Positions 42,224 to 47,190 of a stretch of 47,190 nucleotides of DNA are shown here, piece by piece. A program made the position numbers and the translations under genes. How positions within the stretch are numbered: the stretch's first letter is position 1; each line of letters begins with the position of its first letter. The notes beneath the pieces are model-generated. The model did no database searches, was not told where the DNA came from, and saw only the letters and a program-made list of their open reading frames with translations. This stretch comes from Caballeronia sordidicola (GTDB lineage: Bacteria; Pseudomonadota; Gammaproteobacteria; Burkholderiales; Burkholderiaceae), in NCBI RefSeq assembly GCF_000729995.1, contig NZ_JNFG01000208.1:1-47190 (forward strand), in the 5' to 3' direction.

Positions 42224-43003
42224 ATGAATATGAGAATGTTTAAAACAATAATAATCTTTTCTAGTTTGGTTGCATCCGGCGCTCACGCGCAGAACACGCT
42301 TCCTGGCGCGTCCGACGGTGGAGAAAAGGAGCAAACGATGGCCACGGTGCCGTCATCGTTGGCCGCAACTGTGCGAGCGATAGGAGATGCGCCAGTTGAA
42401 CCTGTTGCGGGAACGGCCTCCATCCTTAAAGATCTTGAAGCGCATGGAAGTATCACTGAACTTCGTTCGTCAAGCTCAGGAGACTATCGCGCCGATCTGT
42501 CATTCTTCAATGAAGGCCTGACTTACTATGTCGCACTTGCCCAGAATAATGTCTACTGGCGCGTGATCGCGACGCCGAGTAAACAACGCGCCGAAGCGGT
42601 GTACGCGAGGTTCGTCGCTCTCACTGTGCAGCTTTCGAGCGAACAACGCCGACAGATTGAACTGGAAGCGACAAACGCCGCGACCGCGCGCTCAATGTTG
42701 CAAGCGCAGCGGCAAATTCAGCAATTGCAGGCGGATTCCGATATCGCAAAAGCTCAGCAAGACGAAGTCACCACGCGACTCGCAGAAGTGGCTGGCCAGG
42801 TGAACGCGCTTGAATCCCAAAATCGGGATGCGCAAAGTCAACTCATTCAAGCGAAGCGTCGGGTTGCAGCACTTCAGGCCTTGTCTGAAGTGGACCTGGC
42901 CGGAAAGCGACTACCGCGGCCGGGCAAGAAACGAAGCGTCCTCAAGGTGAAAGGCGCTGCCCGCATGCACGCTATGTCCGGGACGAGTCCGGCTCCCAGT
43001 TAG
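42224..43003 (+). CDS. DUF2968 family secreted coiled-coil protein
   Basis: 259 residues from the ATG at 42224 (GAGG about 9 nt upstream). Signal peptide MNMRMFKTIIIFSSLVASGAHAQ (1-23). A central globular block TASILKDLEAHGSITELRSSSSGDYRADLSFFNEGLTYYVALAQNNVYWRVI is the DUF2968 core. It is followed by a long coiled coil (about 125-220, EQRRQIELEATNAATARSMLQAQRQIQQLQ...) and a basic tail. The family is largely confined to Burkholderiaceae, with no known function. It lies 78 bp after the mreB-like gene on the same strand and may be co-transcribed, hinting at a cell-envelope role. Confidence 0.85.
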   Translation: MNMRMFKTIIIFSSLVASGAHAQNTLPGASDGGEKEQTMATVPSSLAATVRAIGDAPVEPVAGTASILKDLEAHGSITELRSSSSGDYRADLSFFNEGLTYYVALAQNNVYWRVIATPSKQRAEAVYARFVALTVQLSSEQRRQIELEATNAATARSMLQAQRQIQQLQADSDIAKAQQDEVTTRLAEVAGQVNALESQNRDAQSQLIQAKRRVAALQALSEVDLAGKRLPRPGKKRSVLKVKGAARMHAMSGTSPAPS

Positions 43004-43132
43004 GCTGCGACCGACTCAAGGCTGATGATTAAATGCGAAGCCAACCAAGGGCTTTAGGATTGTAGAAACCGACGATCCTCCGGGCGATGCGCAGGATCAG
43101 CCAATTGCTTCGCGCCCGGTATCTGTTGCGGA

Positions 43133-43795
43133 TTAGAGCAGATTCGCCGTTGCAACCAAATCCAGCTGCCGGGCATCCTCATCTGAGAGCACCCCCTCGA
43201 TATCGAGCAAAATCAGCATGTGCTCGTCCCGTGAAGCGATGCCGACGATGTACCCTGTCAACGCTGCTGCACCAAACTGCGGCGGCGGCATGATGTCTTC
43301 AGCGGAGATGTTCACGACATCCGACACGGCGTCGACCACCATCCCCATCACGCGATCCAGTGCAGTCAAAATGATGACGATTGTCTGGTCGTTATAGGTC
43401 GGGCTGCGGTTGCCAAAGCGGATTCGGAGATCGAGAATCGGCACGGCCACGCCACGCTCCCCATGGACGACTAGGAGCCGCAGCTCGTCGCGGTACGGCA
43501 AGGCCTGGGTATCAATCGTGATGTTGGCTTGCCAGCCCGTTGAACCGCCGAGGATGAATATCCAGACCGCCGATGCGCCCGCGCCGATCACGGCGAAGCA
43601 CGACAGGATTTTCAGCGTCAGGTCAGCTACTTCGATAGATTTTTCGAGCGTAACCCCGGCGGCGTTTCCGCTCGCGACTGAACGACGACGTTCCGCCGGG
43701 TCGTCTTTTGCGGACAGTGTTGCCTTGTGACAACGCCCCCGCCCCGCTGATTTCGGGCACGATTTCAATCTCGGACACGCGCCGGACCCGGACAT
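43133..43795 (-). pseudogene. Chimeric ORF: membrane-protein N-part joined to CheW C-part
   Basis: 220 codons in one open frame but two origins. Residues 48-110 (VTLEKSIEVADLTLKILSCFAVIGAGASAVWIFILGGSTGWQANITIDTQ...LRLLVVH) look like the start of a one-helix membrane protein. From about residue 112 (GERGVAVPILDLRIRFGN...NDQTIVIILTALDRVMGMVVDAVSDVVNI...IVGIASRDEHMLILLDIEGVLS) it is the last two-thirds of a CheW chemotaxis coupling protein. The first beta-barrel strands of CheW are missing. The junction is near 43460. It could still make a membrane-tethered CheW half, but a deletion relic is more likely. Confidence 0.65.
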
Positions 43796-43880
43796 GACGG
43801 TGCCGCAAAAAGGTGATAGCGTTACGCCCTAATGCATTGTTCCACAACGAGTTTTTAAGTTTTTTCTACACGCGAAAGAA

Positions 43881-44699
43881 CTAGCTGAGTACCAGTTTCA
43901 CGCCAACAATTACCAGCGTGGCGGCCAGCACGTTGCGCAGCAGCACCTCCGGCGCCCGTGTGGAAAGCATGCTGCCCAGTACGATCCCTGGCAGCGAACC
44001 CACGAGCAGGGACGCCAGCAGGTCCCAGTTGACGGAACCGAGCAGCCAGTGGCCGGTCCCAGCAATCAGCGTGAGCGGAACCGCGTGCGCAATATCCGAC
44101 CCAACGATCCGCGCTGTCGGCAAACGCGGATAAAGCAGCAACAGCACGGTAACGCCAATGGCGCCCGCGCCGACTGAGGTGATCGACACCAGCACGCCCA
44201 GGATTGCGCCGGTTAGCACGGTCCAGGCCACTGTGCGGGTTTCACGGCTCGCCGACCCTGGTTTGCCGCTTGCTTCACGGGCCATCCCGGTCTTGTAGGC
44301 CAGACGTGCGAGCTGTGGCCGGAACACGAGCGAGACGGCGGTAACCAGCAGCGCGGAGCCCAGCACGAGCTGGATCACCCGGGCGGCGGCGGGTGTGTTC
44401 AAACCGTACCGGCTGAGCAGGACCAGGGTGATGGCCGCCGCAGGAATGCTGCCCGCCGCGAGCCGGCCGGTGATACGCCAGTCCACGGAACCCTTGATCC
44501 CGTGAACCAGCGTGCCGGTTGCCTTGGTCGCGGCCGCATAGAGCAAGTCCGTACCGACCGCGGTGGCCGGGTGGATGCCGAACAGAAGCACGAGCAGCGG
44601 CGTCATCAAGGAGCCGCCGCCCACGCCGGTCAGGCCCACGAGGAAGCCGACGCCCAGGCCGGATGCTGAATAAAGTAAGTCGATGTGTGGAAAAGACAT
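43881..44699 (-). CDS. Sulfite exporter TauE/SafE family permease
   Basis: 272 residues from the ATG at 44699. The open frame continues to 45410 only because it runs antisense through the neighbouring glycosidase gene. Eight hydrophobic segments are visible. The family repeat motif is clear in the first half, GFLVGLTGVGGGSLMTPLLVLLFGIHPATAVGTDLLYAAATKATGT, and recurs in the second as LVSITSVGAGAIGVTVLLLLYPRLPTARIVGSDIAHAVPLT. Members move organosulfonates, sulfite or other small anions across the inner membrane; the substrate here is unknown. Divergent from the glycogen-debranching-like gene, 153 bp between starts. Confidence 0.9.
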   Translation of the reverse strand: MSFPHIDLLYSASGLGVGFLVGLTGVGGGSLMTPLLVLLFGIHPATAVGTDLLYAAATKATGTLVHGIKGSVDWRITGRLAAGSIPAAAITLVLLSRYGLNTPAAARVIQLVLGSALLVTAVSLVFRPQLARLAYKTGMAREASGKPGSASRETRTVAWTVLTGAILGVLVSITSVGAGAIGVTVLLLLYPRLPTARIVGSDIAHAVPLTLIAGTGHWLLGSVNWDLLASLLVGSLPGIVLGSMLSTRAPEVLLRNVLAATLVIVGVKLVLS

Positions 44700-44852
44700 G
44701 CGGCGAGGAGAACCGGTTGGATGAGCTTCGGTCGAAAAACGGTCGATGATAGCGGGTCCGTGGTGTGCATGCCTCCGGTCCCCAAAAATTGATTCGCAGG
44801 CGCCAGTCGTACAATCGGCCGGGTGTCCAGGCAACTCTTTCAGGAAGGTGTA

Positions 44853-47177
44853 ATGGAAACGAAGGAACAACAGCAAGCAAAGCAGGCGCTCAGCGACCGA
44901 CAGGCCCGTGATATCGCTCATGACGACGTGCCCGAGCCGATCCGCAGTACGGCCGGCGTTCGCGAGGTTCCTCCGTCGACGCCCGAAGCCAACACGGACG
45001 GCGCATTTGTCGCGACCGAACATACGAACTACGCGACCGAGCGCCAGTTTGTGCTCAAGGCCGGCAATACCTTCGTGGTCAACGACGCGAATGGCGACAT
45101 CCGCGGCAATGACGACGGTCTTTTCGTGAACGACACCCGCGTGTTGTCCCAGTTGCGTCTGACCTTCGGCGGACGCTCGCCGTCGCTCCTGTCCGGCAGC
45201 GTGTCGAGCGACAACGCTGTTTTTACCGCGCATATGACCAACCGGCCGCTGCCGATCATCGGCGGGGCGAGCACGCCCGAGGGCGTCATCCATGTCGAGC
45301 GTCGCCGGGTGTTGTCGAGGCACGTGCTGCACGAAGCCATCGTGTTGACCAACTACGGCACGGAACCGGCTACCGTGCCGCTTTCGATCAACTTCGCCGC
45401 CGACTTCCACGACATGTTCGAAGTGCGCGGGTCCACGCGCCCGAAACGCGGGTCAATGCGCGAGCCGTGCATTGAAGACGGCGTAGTCGTGTTGCGCTAT
45501 ACGGGTCTGGATGAAGTCGAGCGGACTGCGCGGATCCAGTTTTCGCCTGCGCCCCATTCGCTCTCGGTCAGTCGCGCGGATTACGTGCTGCGGATCCAGT
45601 CGGAAACGGCCATGTCGATCTACTTGTCGATCACGGCCGTCACGCACGCGTTGAGCGACGCCAGCGCGGAGAGCAAGAAGATTGCCGAGGAAGGCGCCGA
45701 ATGCGCGCCGGAGTCGGGGCGGCCGGCTATTCGCGAGGCACTTGTCGATGCCCATCGGCGCATGCGTGAACGTCGGCGTTCGGTGGCGCGCGTGCGCTCG
45801 AGCAACCCTTTGTTCAGCGAATGGATCGATCGTTCGCTCGCCGACCTCGGTTTGTTGACGACAGATCTCGAAACGGGACCGTATCCGTACGCGGGAATTC
45901 CGTGGTTTTCCACGGCTTTCGGCCGCGACGCCATCATTACTTCGCTGCAGATGTTATGGATCGATCCGTCGCTTGCTCGCGGCGTGCTGCGGTTTCTGGC
46001 GGCGCATCAGGCACGCGAAGACTCGGCGTTCCGCGATGCCGAAGTGGGCAAGATCATGCACGAGACCCGCAACAGCGAAATGGCTGCAACGGGCGAAGTG
46101 CCGTTTGCGATGTACTACGGCGGGGTCGACAGCACGCCGCTGTTCGTGGCGCTGGCCGGTGCATACGCCGAGCGAACCGGCGACACCGCGCTGATCGACG
46201 AATTGTGGCCCGCGCTGCAACTGGCCTCGCAATGGATCGCGGGTCATTGCGACAAGAACGAATTCGGCTTGCTGAGTTACCAGCGCGCAACGGAAGCGGG
46301 GCTTGCCAACCAGGGCTGGAAAGACAGTGGCGACTCTGTGTTTCACGCCGACGGCAGTTTTCCGATAGGACCGATCTCGCTGGTCGAAGTCCAGGCGTAT
46401 GCATCCACCGCGTTTGCCACCATGGCCCGCTTCGCGCGGCAGCGCAACGCACCGGAGCAAGCGTCGGACTTCGAAAAGCGCGCGCAGAACATCCGCGAAC
46501 GCGTGGAAACCATGTTCTGGATGCCCGAGTCGGAGTTCTACGGTATCGCGCTCGACGGCCGAGGCAAGTTGTGCGAGGTGCTGGCGTCGAATGCCGGACA
46601 CTTGCTGGCCTTCGACCTGGTCGAGCGCAGCCGCGGTGAAGCAGTCGCGCGCCAGCTTGAATCGACCCTTTTCAATACCGGCTGGGGCGTCCGAACGCTG
46701 GCGGCAGGCCAGCCGCGTTTCAACCCCATGTCGTACCACAACGGCTCGGTGTGGCCGCACGACAGCGCCATGTGCGCTCGCGGACTCGCACGCTACGGTG
46801 ACCGCAGCGGTGCAGTGCGTTTGTTGCAGGCACTGTTCGAAGCGGCCGTCACGTTCGATATGCGCCTGCCCGAGTTGTTCTGCGGCTTCACCCGGCAACG
46901 CGGTGAGCGGCCGATTGGTTATCCGGTCGCGTGTTTGCCGCAAGCCTGGGCAGCCGGATCGCCGTTCATGATCCTGGAAGCCTGTCTCGGCGTCACGATC
47001 GACGCCGAGCGGCAGGAAGTGCGTATCGACCGGCCGCAGTTGCCCGATGGTATCGACTGGCTGGAGATCGGTGACCTGCGGGTTGGGGACAAGACCGTAT
47101 CGATCACCTTTCGGCGTGTGGGCGGGCAGGTCGTGCCGTCTATCGAAGGCGATATCCGCGTGGTGGCGGTGCTTTAA
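44853..47177 (+). CDS. Glycogen debranching-like glycoside hydrolase (amylo-alpha-1,6-glucosidase family)
   Basis: 774 residues from the ATG at 44853 (AGGAAGG 7 nt upstream). After about 60 polar residues comes the N-terminal debranching domain (PF14742): FVLKAGNTFVVNDANGDIRGNDDGLFVNDTRVLSQL. The C-terminal (alpha/alpha)6 barrel holds GIPWFSTAFGRDAIITSLQMLWIDP, MHETRNSEMAATGEVPFAMYYGGVDSTPLFVAL, GWKDSGDSVFHADG and YHNGSVWPHDSAMCARGLARYG, typical of GH-GDE/GH63-like enzymes. In many proteobacteria this gene is linked to trehalose or maltosyl metabolism and stress. Cytoplasmic; the substrate is an alpha-glucan or glucoside, not established. Confidence 0.9.
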   Translation: METKEQQQAKQALSDRQARDIAHDDVPEPIRSTAGVREVPPSTPEANTDGAFVATEHTNYATERQFVLKAGNTFVVNDANGDIRGNDDGLFVNDTRVLSQLRLTFGGRSPSLLSGSVSSDNAVFTAHMTNRPLPIIGGASTPEGVIHVERRRVLSRHVLHEAIVLTNYGTEPATVPLSINFAADFHDMFEVRGSTRPKRGSMREPCIEDGVVVLRYTGLDEVERTARIQFSPAPHSLSVSRADYVLRIQSETAMSIYLSITAVTHALSDASAESKKIAEEGAECAPESGRPAIREALVDAHRRMRERRRSVARVRSSNPLFSEWIDRSLADLGLLTTDLETGPYPYAGIPWFSTAFGRDAIITSLQMLWIDPSLARGVLRFLAAHQAREDSAFRDAEVGKIMHETRNSEMAATGEVPFAMYYGGVDSTPLFVALAGAYAERTGDTALIDELWPALQLASQWIAGHCDKNEFGLLSYQRATEAGLANQGWKDSGDSVFHADGSFPIGPISLVEVQAYASTAFATMARFARQRNAPEQASDFEKRAQNIRERVETMFWMPESEFYGIALDGRGKLCEVLASNAGHLLAFDLVERSRGEAVARQLESTLFNTGWGVRTLAAGQPRFNPMSYHNGSVWPHDSAMCARGLARYGDRSGAVRLLQALFEAAVTFDMRLPELFCGFTRQRGERPIGYPVACLPQAWAAGSPFMILEACLGVTIDAERQEVRIDRPQLPDGIDWLEIGDLRVGDKTVSITFRRVGGQVVPSIEGDIRVVAVL

Positions 47178-47190
47178 ACGCATCACGGCT

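Noticed and set aside
44700..45410. N-terminal extension of the TauE/SafE frame across the divergent glycosidase gene
   Set aside because: The extension has no family similarity and runs antisense to the debranching-enzyme gene; the ATG at 44699 starts the typical first helix.

Overview
The window is high-GC, beta-proteobacterial DNA, most likely from Burkholderiaceae (Paraburkholderia/Caballeronia type). The basis is codon use, GC-rich overlapping antisense frames, the gene families present (DUF2968, AcvB/VirJ beside MprF, DUF1993, Ldh_2 dehydrogenase) and their order. No rRNA, tRNA or CRISPR array was seen. The call rests on family recognition by eye; no database search was made.

Region 1 (1-22.9 kb) is dense and orderly, with intact genes: a HAD phosphatase; a divergent Na/Pi cotransporter-like protein; a DeoR/GlpR regulator next to a four-gene ABC importer (binding protein, two permeases, ATPase) that ends in a clear terminator; two small lipoproteins; an mprF-acvB pair for making, flipping and hydrolysing aminoacyl-phosphatidylglycerol; a DUF1993 protein; an M20 peptidase; an Ldh_2 dehydrogenase; an NAD-dependent epimerase divergent from a LysR regulator; a RidA protein; a membrane protein fused to a papain-like domain; and an exported Tat-type phosphoesterase.

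Region 2 (22.9-32.7 kb) is accessory. Between stretches of debris lie an SDR, a Uma2-family protein, a 69-residue protein with a perfect ribosome binding site and an FCD-type GntR regulator. These precede a minus-strand catabolic cluster: FAD-dependent oxidoreductase, enoyl-CoA hydratase, CoA-transferase and MFS transporter. The cluster begins with a consensus promoter followed at once by a perfect 13-bp inverted repeat, a strong operator candidate. The likely logic is uptake of an organic acid, CoA activation, hydration/isomerisation and oxidation, under GntR repression. The substrate is unknown.

Region 3 (32.7-43.8 kb) mixes intact and broken genes. Broken: a DmmA-like gene joined to the second half of an APC permease, a GntR fragment, an EAL fragment, a CheW fragment joined to a foreign membrane segment, and a possible group II intron/transposase remnant. 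Intact: a Tat-lipoprotein with alginate-lyase, FN3 and LamG domains; an EAL-HDOD protein; a small secreted protein; a divergent MreB paralogue in which the conserved Glu-Glu of the ATPase loop is Ala-Arg; and a DUF2968 protein. The pattern suggests repeated deletions or rearrangements.

Region 4 (43.9-47.2 kb) returns to ordinary genes: a TauE/SafE permease divergent from a glycogen-debranching-enzyme-like glycosidase.
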